Notes under the pieces: generated by a model
What the model was told of the DNA's origin: nothing
The model's input: only the letters and a program-made list of their open reading frames with translations
Databases searched by the model: none
Position numbers and translations under genes: made by a program
Shown here: piece after piece, positions 1 to 6,694 of the stretch
How the letters are laid out: every line of letters starts with the position of its first letter
How positions within the stretch are numbered: position 1 is the first letter of the stretch
Assembly (NCBI GenBank): GCA_024709185.1
Contig: JANJXE010000281.1
Location: 1-7,000, forward strand
Direction: 5' to 3'
DNA from: Paludibacter sp.
GTDB lineage: Bacteria > Bacteroidota > Bacteroidia > Bacteroidales > Paludibacteraceae
DNA length: 7,000 bases

Positions 1-402
1 AATATTTGTGCAGTTAAGGAAGCTTCCGGTAATTTTTCTCAAATTGACGATATTATTAAAAATAAACCGGATGATTTTATGGTAATCTCGGGTGATGATG
101 GGATAACTTTTCCTTTAATTACCTTAGGTGCTGTCGGTGTAATTTCAGTAATAGGTAATGCTTTTCCTAAGGAATTCAGCAGAATGGTGCGTTTAGCACT
201 CCAGGGTGATTATGCCAGGGCCCGTTCTATCCATCACAGGTTTACTGAATTAATTGAACTGCTTTTTGTGGAAGGTAATCCGGCCGGTGTTAAAAGTATG
301 CTTGCCCTGATGGGCTTTATTCACAATACACTTCGATTACCCCTGGTCCCCAATACTATTAAGACCTATGAAAAAATCAGGCAAGTGTTGAATCAACTTT
401 AA
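1..402 (+). CDS. dapA: 4-hydroxy-tetrahydrodipicolinate synthase (DapA), C-terminal part, 5' end outside window
   Basis: This enzyme condenses pyruvate with aspartate-semialdehyde in the cytoplasm, the first committed step of the diaminopimelate/lysine pathway. The reading frame is open from base 1 and ends in TAA at 400-402, giving 133 residues, a little under half of the usual 290-300. The fragment starts just before KEASGN (visible residues 6-11); in this aldolase family that lysine forms the Schiff base with pyruvate. VISGDD (27-32) and the following GxxGVISVIGN match the strand and loop after the lysine in DapA. The C-terminal LRLPLVP is also typical and argues for DapA rather than N-acetylneuraminate lyase or another class I aldolase of the same fold. 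The ATG at 79 is an internal methionine, not the start. A hairpin terminator follows 20 bp after the stop, so dapA is transcriptionally separate from putA. Confidence 0.93.
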   Translation, partial: NICAVKEASGNFSQIDDIIKNKPDDFMVISGDDGITFPLITLGAVGVISVIGNAFPKEFSRMVRLALQGDYARARSIHHRFTELIELLFVEGNPAGVKSMLALMGFIHNTLRLPLVPNTIKTYEKIRQVLNQL

Positions 403-422
403 AACGTTCAAACCATACAACT

Positions 423-454
423 AAAAGCGGCATTTTATAAAATGACCGCTTTTT
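423..454 (+). terminator. Rho-independent terminator of dapA
   Basis: AAAAGCGG (423-430) pairs with CCGCTTTT (446-453), and the stretch between them contains the self-complementary CATTTTATAAAATG (431-444), leaving only A445 bulged. The stem therefore extends almost to the tip and ends in a five-T run (450-454). The flanking A-run and T-run are symmetric, so it could also work on the minus strand, but no minus-strand gene needs it here. Confidence 0.8.
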
Positions 455-467
455 CTGTATAATTATA

Positions 468-483
468 GTGCAAATATTCGCAC
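468..483. promoter_or_regulatory. 16-bp near-perfect palindrome, candidate operator upstream of putA
   Basis: The sequence GTGCAAATATTCGCAC is an inverted repeat, GTGC-n-AATATT-n-GCAC, with one symmetric mismatch pair (positions 5 and 12). It lies 42 bp upstream of the putA ATG and after the dapA terminator. It has no T-run and no loop, so a protein-binding site for a dimeric regulator is more natural than a terminator. No regulator gene is visible in the window, so the binding partner is unknown and the role is inference. Confidence 0.4.
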
Positions 484-508
484 TTTTAAAAAATATTATT
501 TATCTTTC
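477..508 (+). promoter_or_regulatory. Tentative Bacteroidota-type promoter of putA
   Basis: TATCTTTC at 501-508 differs by its last base from the Bacteroidota -7 consensus TAnnTTTG. A weak TTCG at 477-480 lies 20 bp before it, near the expected -33 position. Transcription would start about 10-14 bp before the ATG at 526, a leader length similar to that predicted for ettA. An alternative is the TATAAT at 458-463, but I see no convincing -35 for it, and that motif is not the usual form in this phylum. Confidence 0.35.
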
Positions 509-525
509 CGAAAAAATACCATAGT

Positions 526-3500
526 ATGGATAAAATCATGAAAGACACTGTAATCGAGCATGTTAAAGTATTGCTCGAAGAATCGGAACGCGAGATTACT
601 GCTGCTGAAAGGAAAGAACAACACAAGTATGCGGTTCTGATCCAAAACTCAAACGACAAAAACCTTCTTTCCAGGATGCTGGATGAATCCTCTCAAATCA
701 GGGATACCCGTAAACTGGCTCTGCGAATTCGTCATTTGTTAAAGGTGTACGGTATTCCGAGCTTTTTCAACCGGTTCGATACCTTCTTAATGGTCGTTTT
801 TGAAAAGTTTGGTTATCTTTTCGATTCGATTGCTGTTCCCATTTTTAAGAAAAAGTTGCGTCAGGATACTGCAAAGGTTATCATCAACGAAAAAAAGTCG
901 GTTTTTCACCGACATCTGTCATCACGCCAAAAAGAAAAAATTGGTCAAAATGTAAATTTGCTTGGCGAGGTTGTACTGGGTGATACAGAAGCTGATAACC
1001 GCTATCATCACTATATTGATGCGTTAACCAATCCCCGTATTAATTATATATCTATTAAAATTTCAGGCATTTACGCTCAGATCAGTGCTTTGAATTACGA
1101 GCAAAATAAAAAAGATTTGTGCGATCGACTTGCTGTGATTTATCGTCAGGCTATGGCACATCCCTATTCGGATGAAAAAGGTGCCACCATGCCAAAGTTT
1201 GTAAACCTCGATATGGAGGAATATAAGGATACCCACCTTACCCTTGATGTTTTCAAAACGGTACTTGACCAACCGGAATTCAAATCCTATCCGGCAGGAA
1301 TTGTAATCCAGGCTTATTTGCCCGATGCATGGGATTTTCAGACTGAATTACTCGAATTTGCTAAAAAAAGAGTTTCTGAAGGTGGCGCACCGCTCAAGAT
1401 GCGGTTGGTGAAAGGTGCCAATCTTGCTATGGAAACAGTTATTTCATCGCTGAAAGGGTGGGAAAACCCTGTCTATGATACAAAAGTGGAAGTGGATGCA
1501 AACTACCTGCGCATTCTTGACAGGGCTTGTAAACCCGAAAACGCTTCTGTAATGCGAATAGGTGTAGCATCACACAATCTTTTTACGATTTCATACGCTC
1601 ATCTCTTGTCACAAAAGTACAAAGTTGAGGAATATATCAGTTTTGAGATGCTGGAAGGAATGGCTAACTACCTTCCACGTGTTTTAAAATCGCTTAACAA
1701 ACAAATTATTCTTTATACTCCTGTTGTAAGTGATTCAAATTTCCTGAATGCTGTATCCTACCTGGTTCGTCGTCTGGATGAAAATACAGGGAAGGATAAT
1801 TTCCTTAGTTATTCGTTCGACCTTACATATGGCTCAAAAACTTGGGAATTTCTAAAGTCTCAGTTTGAAGTAGCATACCGGCTCAAAGAAACAGTATCCT
1901 TGCAAGCCAGGCGAACACAAAACCGCAATAATCCTCAGGAATTTCAATTGTTTGATTCGTTCCATAACGAACCCGATACTAATTTCGATTTGCCTGTTAA
2001 CCGTCGTTGGGCTGATAATATTCGTATCAAATGGAAAAAAACAGCTGCAACTATACCCTATGTAATTCCTGTTCAGGTTGGAAAAGAACAAATTGAAACC
2101 GGAAAGCGACTTAGTTATGTAGATCATAATCAACAGGATGTAGTAACCGTGTGTGATGTAGTGCTTTCAGATCAGCCTCAGGTGGCTTCTATGATAGAAA
2201 TAGCAGAAAAAGATCCGAACGGATGGAGTACGATGAGTCCTGAAAAGATTAAAGAGCTCCTTCATCGTACAGCAACGAATATTGCTAATAAACGAGGAGA
2301 TCTGATTGGATGTATGTCGGCTATCACAGGGAAAACTTTTACTGAAGGAGATGTGGAAGTGTCAGAAGCCATTGACTTTTGCAGGTATTATCCTTTATCA
2401 CTGGAAAAATTCAGAGCTCCCAATACGGTTACCCTAACACCTAAAGGCGTTGTTCTTGTTATTCCGCCCTGGAATTTTCCAACTGCTATACCAGTAGGAG
2501 GAGTAGCAGCAGCTCTGGCCGGTGGAAATCGGGTGATTTTAAAGCCGGCCACTGTAGCCTATCCCATCGCCTGGGAGTTTGCTAAATGTTTTTGGGAAGC
2601 TGGTGTTCCTAAAGAGGCCCTTCAATTGGTTTGTGCCGATGGACGTGCGCCTGTAAATTTTCTGACAACTCATCCTGCAGTTAAACAAATTATTTTTACA
2701 GGTGGAACTGATACAGCGTTGAAATTGATGGCAGCAAATCCTAAATGCCCGATGTCGGCTGAGACAGGTGGAAAAAATGCTATCATTCTCACTTCTTCCT
2801 GCGATCGCGATCATGCAATTCAGAACATCCTGACCTCCGCCTTTAGCAATGCCGGACAAAAATGCTCTGCCTGTTCTTTATTGTTGCTTGAAAAGGAAAT
2901 TTTTAACGATGCAGAATTTCGTGAAAAACTAAAAGATGCAGCGCTTAGCTTGCACGCTGGTTCAGCCTGGAACCCGGGCAATTTTGTCGGTCCAATGGTT
3001 ACGAACTACAACGATAAGCTGGAAAAAGCCTTTGATCTTGAAGACGGTGAAACCTGGTTGGTGGCACCTCAATTTGCTGATCCTAAAAAATATGTTCTCA
3101 AACCGACCATAAAATGGAATGTGAGACCAGGAAGTTATACTTTTATTACTGAGCTGTTTGCTCCTCTGTTGGCAGTGGTTTGTGTAGAAAATCTGCTGGA
3201 TGCTATTCGAATTGCGAATTCTTCCGAGTATGGTCTGACTGCCGGTTTGCAAAGTCTGGATGAAACTGAACAGCAACTCTGGAAAGATTCGATTGAAGCC
3301 GGAAACCTTTACATCAACCGTGGTATTACGGGTGCAATCGTCAGCCGTCAGCCTTTCGGAGGAATGAAGCGTTCAGCTCTGGGAGCAGGTATTAAGGCCG
3401 GAGGGCCCAATTATGCAGTGTCGTTTATGAATGCAGAAGAAGTGCAATCTCCGGAAAATAGATTAGAAGTAGCAGAGGCTAGCTATCAAAAGGCCTGGGA

Positions 3501-3966
3501 AAATGAATTTTCGAAAGAACGTGATATTCATCAGATTCATGGAGAATCAAATATCTTCAGATACCGTCCTGTTAAAAAAATGGCCGTTCGGATACAGGAA
3601 TCAGACAATCTGACAGATATCCTTCTGGTTGTTAAAGCGCTGGAAATTACAGGGGTTAACGCTGAAATCAGTTGCGATAAAGGATCTCTTTTCTATAAAA
3701 CGCTTAAGGAAAAAGCAGGTAAACGCAAGGTTGTTAGCGAAGAAATGCTTAATTTTGTACAACGAATGGATCAGTTTGAGCGGGTTCGTACACTGGGAGG
3801 CGAACTTCCTGATGAACTCTATGCTAAGGCAGCTCAGGCGGGCGTTTATTGCGCAAATCAGAAACCACTGACAGAAGGTATGCTGGAATTGATTCATTAT
3901 GTACGTGAACAAAGTGTGACATACGAATACCATCGGTACGGAAATATTGTAGAAGATGCCCGTTAA
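526..3966 (+). CDS. putA: Bifunctional proline dehydrogenase / L-glutamate gamma-semialdehyde dehydrogenase (PutA), without DNA-binding domain
   Basis: The protein oxidises proline to glutamate in two steps: FAD-dependent proline dehydrogenase gives P5C, then an NAD-dependent aldehyde dehydrogenase makes glutamate. Residues 1-125 are a helical N-terminal region. The proline dehydrogenase barrel (about 130-450) shows SIKIS with Lys178, IQAYL (261-265), RLVKGAN (293-299), Tyr397 and the substrate-binding RRLDE (415-419). The linker carries NEPDT (481-485). The aldehyde dehydrogenase domain (about 515-985) shows PPWNFP (647-652), LKPA (672-675), ETGGKN with catalytic Glu746, GQKC with catalytic Cys780, ELFAP (876-880) and QPFGG (942-946). 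Residues about 990-1146 form a C-terminal domain ending in YHRYGN (1135-1140), as in long PutAs where it caps the substrate tunnel. There is no ribbon-helix-helix at the N-terminus, so unlike the E. coli protein it should not repress its own gene. The 1146-residue length fits the long form lacking that domain. The ATG at 526 is chosen; ATG 538 is an alternative. Neither has a Shine-Dalgarno, as is usual in this phylum. The 3' end overlaps the next gene. Confidence 0.96.
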   Translation: MDKIMKDTVIEHVKVLLEESEREITAAERKEQHKYAVLIQNSNDKNLLSRMLDESSQIRDTRKLALRIRHLLKVYGIPSFFNRFDTFLMVVFEKFGYLFDSIAVPIFKKKLRQDTAKVIINEKKSVFHRHLSSRQKEKIGQNVNLLGEVVLGDTEADNRYHHYIDALTNPRINYISIKISGIYAQISALNYEQNKKDLCDRLAVIYRQAMAHPYSDEKGATMPKFVNLDMEEYKDTHLTLDVFKTVLDQPEFKSYPAGIVIQAYLPDAWDFQTELLEFAKKRVSEGGAPLKMRLVKGANLAMETVISSLKGWENPVYDTKVEVDANYLRILDRACKPENASVMRIGVASHNLFTISYAHLLSQKYKVEEYISFEMLEGMANYLPRVLKSLNKQIILYTPVVSDSNFLNAVSYLVRRLDENTGKDNFLSYSFDLTYGSKTWEFLKSQFEVAYRLKETVSLQARRTQNRNNPQEFQLFDSFHNEPDTNFDLPVNRRWADNIRIKWKKTAATIPYVIPVQVGKEQIETGKRLSYVDHNQQDVVTVCDVVLSDQPQVASMIEIAEKDPNGWSTMSPEKIKELLHRTATNIANKRGDLIGCMSAITGKTFTEGDVEVSEAIDFCRYYPLSLEKFRAPNTVTLTPKGVVLVIPPWNFPTAIPVGGVAAALAGGNRVILKPATVAYPIAWEFAKCFWEAGVPKEALQLVCADGRAPVNFLTTHPAVKQIIFTGGTDTALKLMAANPKCPMSAETGGKNAIILTSSCDRDHAIQNILTSAFSNAGQKCSACSLLLLEKEIFNDAEFREKLKDAALSLHAGSAWNPGNFVGPMVTNYNDKLEKAFDLEDGETWLVAPQFADPKKYVLKPTIKWNVRPGSYTFITELFAPLLAVVCVENLLDAIRIANSSEYGLTAGLQSLDETEQQLWKDSIEAGNLYINRGITGAIVSRQPFGGMKRSALGAGIKAGGPNYAVSFMNAEEVQSPENRLEVAEASYQKAWENEFSKERDIHQIHGESNIFRYRPVKKMAVRIQESDNLTDILLVVKALEITGVNAEISCDKGSLFYKTLKEKAGKRKVVSEEMLNFVQRMDQFERVRTLGGELPDELYAKAAQAGVYCANQKPLTEGMLELIHYVREQSVTYEYHRYGNIVEDAR

Positions 3967-4879
3967 ACTAGTCGTTGCAGGAATTGGAGGAGTAGGAGGT
4001 TACTACGGTGGCCTCCTATCCCGTTTTAGTGAATCCCATCGGGGTGAGTTGGAAGTTAGTTTTATTGCCAGGGGAGCGCATATGCAAAAAATGAAGGCAG
4101 ATGGACTCACCGTTATTGCAGAAAAAGAACAGTTTATCACACGGCCACATAAGGTTACTGATCGTCCGGAAGAAATCGGAACAGTTGATTATGTGATAGT
4201 GGCTACCAAAAGTTACGATCTTGAAGAAATTGCCCAAAACCTCAGGCCGGTAGTCGGTCCCCAAACGATTATTCTCCCACTATTAAATGGCATTGACAGT
4301 GTAGGTATACTCAGGGCAATTTATCCTCAAAATGAAATCTGGTACGGATGTGCCTATATAATTGCACGACTCAATGAACCCGGTGTAATTGAAAGTTCCG
4401 GGAATGTACATTATCTTCATTTTGGACATGAAAAGATGACTTCACCGGAGTTAAAATTCATGGAAGACTTGTTTCTAAAAGCTGGAATTGAAGCCACGCT
4501 AAAGGTGGATGCTATTCGTGCCATCTGGCGTAAATTTTTCTTCATATCTACAACTGCTGCCCTGACTACCTATCTCAATACCGGTTTCAGAGATTTAGTG
4601 TGGAATCCGGAGTATAAAAGTCTGTATCTCCAGCTGATGCAAGAGCTCTTGTTGCTCGCCGATGCTGAAAAAGTGGGTTTAAAGCCCTCACTAATCGATG
4701 ATATGCTTCGCTATGGTGGTAGTTTGCCTGAAGGTACCACTTCGTCGATGAACAGTGATTACCTGGCAGGGAAAAGAATTGAACTGGATACCCTGATTGG
4801 AGTTGTGGTGCGAATGGCTACAGGACATCGGCTTGATGTACCTTTATATGCAAAAATTTACGAAGCGTTGAAAAAATAA
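3956..4879 (+). CDS. Ketopantoate reductase family (PanE/ApbA-like) NAD(P)-dependent oxidoreductase, substrate uncertain
   Basis: This is a 307-residue cytoplasmic dehydrogenase, close to the 303 of E. coli PanE, which reduces 2-dehydropantoate to pantoate for coenzyme A synthesis. The N-terminus has the Rossmann glycine motif GIGGVG (9-14). LPLLNG follows with Asn111 at the family's conserved NG. WRK places the catalytic lysine at 193, and SSM plus Glu276 (12 residues after Ser264) match the Ser/Glu pair of the C-terminal helical domain. The family assignment is therefore firm. However, the positions I align with E. coli Asn180, Asn184 and Asn241 are Ile197, Ala201 and Thr261, so the pocket that holds ketopantoate is changed. 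I therefore withhold the symbol panE. The ATG lies inside the putA 3' end (11-bp overlap, ATGCCCGTTAA contains the putA stop), indicating one transcript and probable translational coupling. It could act on another 2-oxo acid or a redox partner of proline catabolism; that is inference. Confidence 0.88.
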   Translation: MPVKLVVAGIGGVGGYYGGLLSRFSESHRGELEVSFIARGAHMQKMKADGLTVIAEKEQFITRPHKVTDRPEEIGTVDYVIVATKSYDLEEIAQNLRPVVGPQTIILPLLNGIDSVGILRAIYPQNEIWYGCAYIIARLNEPGVIESSGNVHYLHFGHEKMTSPELKFMEDLFLKAGIEATLKVDAIRAIWRKFFFISTTAALTTYLNTGFRDLVWNPEYKSLYLQLMQELLLLADAEKVGLKPSLIDDMLRYGGSLPEGTTSSMNSDYLAGKRIELDTLIGVVVRMATGHRLDVPLYAKIYEALKK

Positions 4880-4908
4880 ACAAGTCCCGGACTGTTGAGT
4901 ACCGGGAC
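4870..4908 (-). terminator. Hairpin terminator of ettA
   Basis: GTCCCGG (4884-4890) and CCGGGAC (4902-4908) form a 7-bp GC-rich stem with an 11-base loop. Reading on the minus strand, the stem is followed by TTGTTTATTTTTTC, a good T-rich tail, and it lies 20 bp beyond the ettA stop. On the plus strand no T-run follows, so the hairpin would serve the upstream reductase gene only weakly if at all. The T-tail is the complement of the last A-rich codons and stop of that gene. Confidence 0.75.
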
Positions 4909-4928
4909 CTGTTGATCAAAGTTATTAA

Positions 4929-6599
4929 TCAGACCATTAGCTTTTTATACCGGATTCGTTTAGGACCTTCATCACCCAGTCGTTTGCGTTTGTTTTCTTC
5001 GTATTCCGAGTAGGAACCTTCAAAAACAAACACTTCCGAGTTGCCCTCAAAGGCAATAATGTGTGTGCAAATCCTGTCGAGAAACCAGCGGTCATGCGAA
5101 ATCACTACGGCACATCCGGCAAAGGCTTCCAGACCCTCTTCCAATGCGCGCAATGTATTTACATCGATATCGTTGGTAGGTTCGTCAAGCAATAAAACAT
5201 TAGCTTCCGACTTTAAGGTAAGTGCCAGATGCAGACGGTTGCGTTCTCCTCCCGATAATACTCCACAGAGTTTTTCCTGATCTCCACCGGTAAAATTAAA
5301 ACGTGCCAGGTAAGCGCGTGCGTTGATTTCACGTCCTGCAACCCGTATAAATTCGGTACCTCCGGAAATCACCTGGAATACAGTTTTAGCAGGATCAATA
5401 TCAGCATGGCTTTGGTCCACATATCCGATTTTAACCGTTTCTCCTAGTTCGAAAGTACCTTTATCAGCTTTTTCCATCTCCATCATCATTCTGAAAAGAG
5501 TGGTTTTACCTGCACCATTGGGACCTATAATACCAACAATTCCATTGGGAGGAAGTACAAAGTTGAGATTATCAAATAACAATTTTTCGCCGAAAGCTTT
5601 CGATACACCAATAGCTTCCACTACTTTATTACCCAGTCGTGGACCGTTGGGGATAAACAACTCCAGCTTTTCTTCACGTTCTTTCTGATCCTCGTTCATC
5701 AATCGGTCGTATGCTTCCAAACGGGCTTTTCCTTTGGCATGACGGGCTTTCGGGGCCATACGAACCCACTCCAGCTCACGCTCCAGTGTTTTGCGACGCT
5801 TGCTCGCCTGTTTTTCCTCCATGGCCATACGGGCGGTCTTTTGCTCCAGCCACGATGAATAATTGCCTTTCCATGGAATTCCTTCACCACGATCGAGTTC
5901 GAGTATCCAACCAGCAACATTATCGAGGAAGTAGCGGTCGTGCGTAATGGCGATAACCGTTCCCAGGTATTGCTGCAAATGATGCTCGAGCCATTCTACT
6001 GATTCAGCATCAAGGTGGTTGGTAGGCTCATCCAGCAACAAAATATCAGGCTGACGAAGTAATAGGCGGCATAAAGCAACCCGGCGAAGTTCTCCTCCCG
6101 AGAGATTGGCAATCAGAGCATCCTCCGGAGGACAACGCAGAGCATCCATAGCGCGTTCCAGCTTATTGTCAATATTCCAGGCATCCACATGATCCAGTGT
6201 TTCCTGGAGTTCGCCCTGACGGGCAATCAGTGCATCGAAATCAGCATCCGGATCGGCAAACTTTTCATTGATCTGCTCAAATTCAGCCAGCAAATCCATT
6301 ACTTCCTGCACGCCTTCCTGTACAATTTCCTTCACAGTTTTGGTGGGATCCAGTTTAGGGTCCTGCTCCAGATATCCAATTGTATAACCAGGCGAAAACA
6401 CTACCTCGCCATCGAAGTTCTTCTCTACTCCGGCAATAATTTTTAACAGAGTCGATTTACCCGATCCGTTCAAACCGATAATACCAATCTTTGCACCGTA
6501 GAAAAAAGAGAGGTAGATGTTGTTTAAAACTCTTTTTTGTGGAGGGAAGGTTTTACTAACCCTCACCATTGAAAAAATTACTTTTTTATCGTCTGACAT
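4929..6599 (-). CDS. ettA: Energy-dependent translational throttle protein EttA (ABC-F ATPase)
   Basis: EttA is a soluble ABC-F protein that binds the ribosomal E site and gates entry into elongation according to the ATP/ADP ratio. The product has 556 residues against 555 in E. coli and aligns with it from end to end. The first ATPase domain has Walker A GLNGSGKST (42-50), signature LSGGE (166-170), Walker B LLLDEP (187-192) and switch His220. Residues about 95-140 are the arm insertion that contacts the L1 stalk in EttA. The inter-domain linker (about 241-325), including GNYSSWLEQK and ELEWVR, is the P-site tRNA interaction motif. The second ATPase domain has GPNGAGKTT (359-367), LSGGER (448-453), LLLDEP (469-474) and His502. 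The C-terminal PKRIRYKK matches EttA. No membrane segments are present, so it is not a transporter. ATG 6597-6599 is preceded by an A-rich stretch without Shine-Dalgarno, and by its own promoter. Other ABC-F types (Uup, YheS, antibiotic-resistance factors) fit less well because of the near-identical length and linker. Confidence 0.97.
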   Translation of the reverse strand: MSDDKKVIFSMVRVSKTFPPQKRVLNNIYLSFFYGAKIGIIGLNGSGKSTLLKIIAGVEKNFDGEVVFSPGYTIGYLEQDPKLDPTKTVKEIVQEGVQEVMDLLAEFEQINEKFADPDADFDALIARQGELQETLDHVDAWNIDNKLERAMDALRCPPEDALIANLSGGELRRVALCRLLLRQPDILLLDEPTNHLDAESVEWLEHHLQQYLGTVIAITHDRYFLDNVAGWILELDRGEGIPWKGNYSSWLEQKTARMAMEEKQASKRRKTLERELEWVRMAPKARHAKGKARLEAYDRLMNEDQKEREEKLELFIPNGPRLGNKVVEAIGVSKAFGEKLLFDNLNFVLPPNGIVGIIGPNGAGKTTLFRMMMEMEKADKGTFELGETVKIGYVDQSHADIDPAKTVFQVISGGTEFIRVAGREINARAYLARFNFTGGDQEKLCGVLSGGERNRLHLALTLKSEANVLLLDEPTNDIDVNTLRALEEGLEAFAGCAVVISHDRWFLDRICTHIIAFEGNSEVFVFEGSYSEYEENKRKRLGDEGPKRIRYKKLMV

Positions 6600-6618
6600 T
6601 TTTTTTAAATTTAAAGTG

Positions 6619-6626
6619 CAAAGATA
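6619..6626 (-). promoter_or_regulatory. Bacteroidota -7 box of ettA
   Basis: On the minus strand the sequence is TATCTTTG, an exact match to the phylum's -7 consensus TAnnTTTG and followed by CA. It lies 19 bp upstream of the ettA ATG, predicting a leader of roughly a dozen bases. I do not see a clear TTTG -33 element at the expected spacing; a T-run at 6641-6644 is too close. Confidence 0.65.
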
Positions 6627-6649
6627 CTAAGAATCCGATAAAAATTTGC

Positions 6650-6657
6650 TATATTGC
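6650..6657 (+). promoter_or_regulatory. Weak candidate -7 element for the START-like gene
   Basis: TATATTGC resembles TAnnTTTG with one T missing, and sits 45 bp before the ATG at 6695. No good -33 partner is visible. It faces away from the ettA promoter, so both genes would be driven from the same 95-bp divergent gap. Confidence 0.25.
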
Positions 6658-6694
6658 GAACTCAAAAATGAATGAAGTCAATACCATTGAACAC

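Noticed and set aside
458..463. Perfect TATAAT as a sigma-70 promoter for putA
   Set aside because: No -35 partner at proper spacing, which would fall within the dapA terminator, and the inferred phylum uses TAnnTTTG; kept only as an alternative.
1063..1272. Minus-strand open frame of 69 codons inside putA
   Set aside because: It lies antisense to the conserved proline dehydrogenase barrel, and its translation resembles no family I know.
1852..3933. Several minus-strand open frames of 93-110 codons within putA, and a plus-strand one at 3629-3871
   Set aside because: All overlap the well-supported PutA frame, whose motifs continue through these regions; they have no promoter or spacing of their own.
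4016..4264. Minus-strand 82-codon frame in the reductase gene
   Set aside because: Antisense to the Rossmann domain, with no recognisable protein features.
3956..4879. Reductase as pyrroline-5-carboxylate reductase (ProC), suggested by its proximity to putA
   Set aside because: The LLNG, WRK and TSSM...E motifs belong to the ketopantoate reductase family, not to ProC, although both begin with a Rossmann glycine motif.
4912..4919. TTGATCAA palindrome in the convergent gap
   Set aside because: Eight-base palindromes are common by chance and no promoter is nearby.
5041..6446. Plus-strand open frames of 78-121 codons and a minus-strand 73-codon frame across ettA
   Set aside because: They are other-frame readings of a protein matching EttA from end to end, and are low-complexity in composition.
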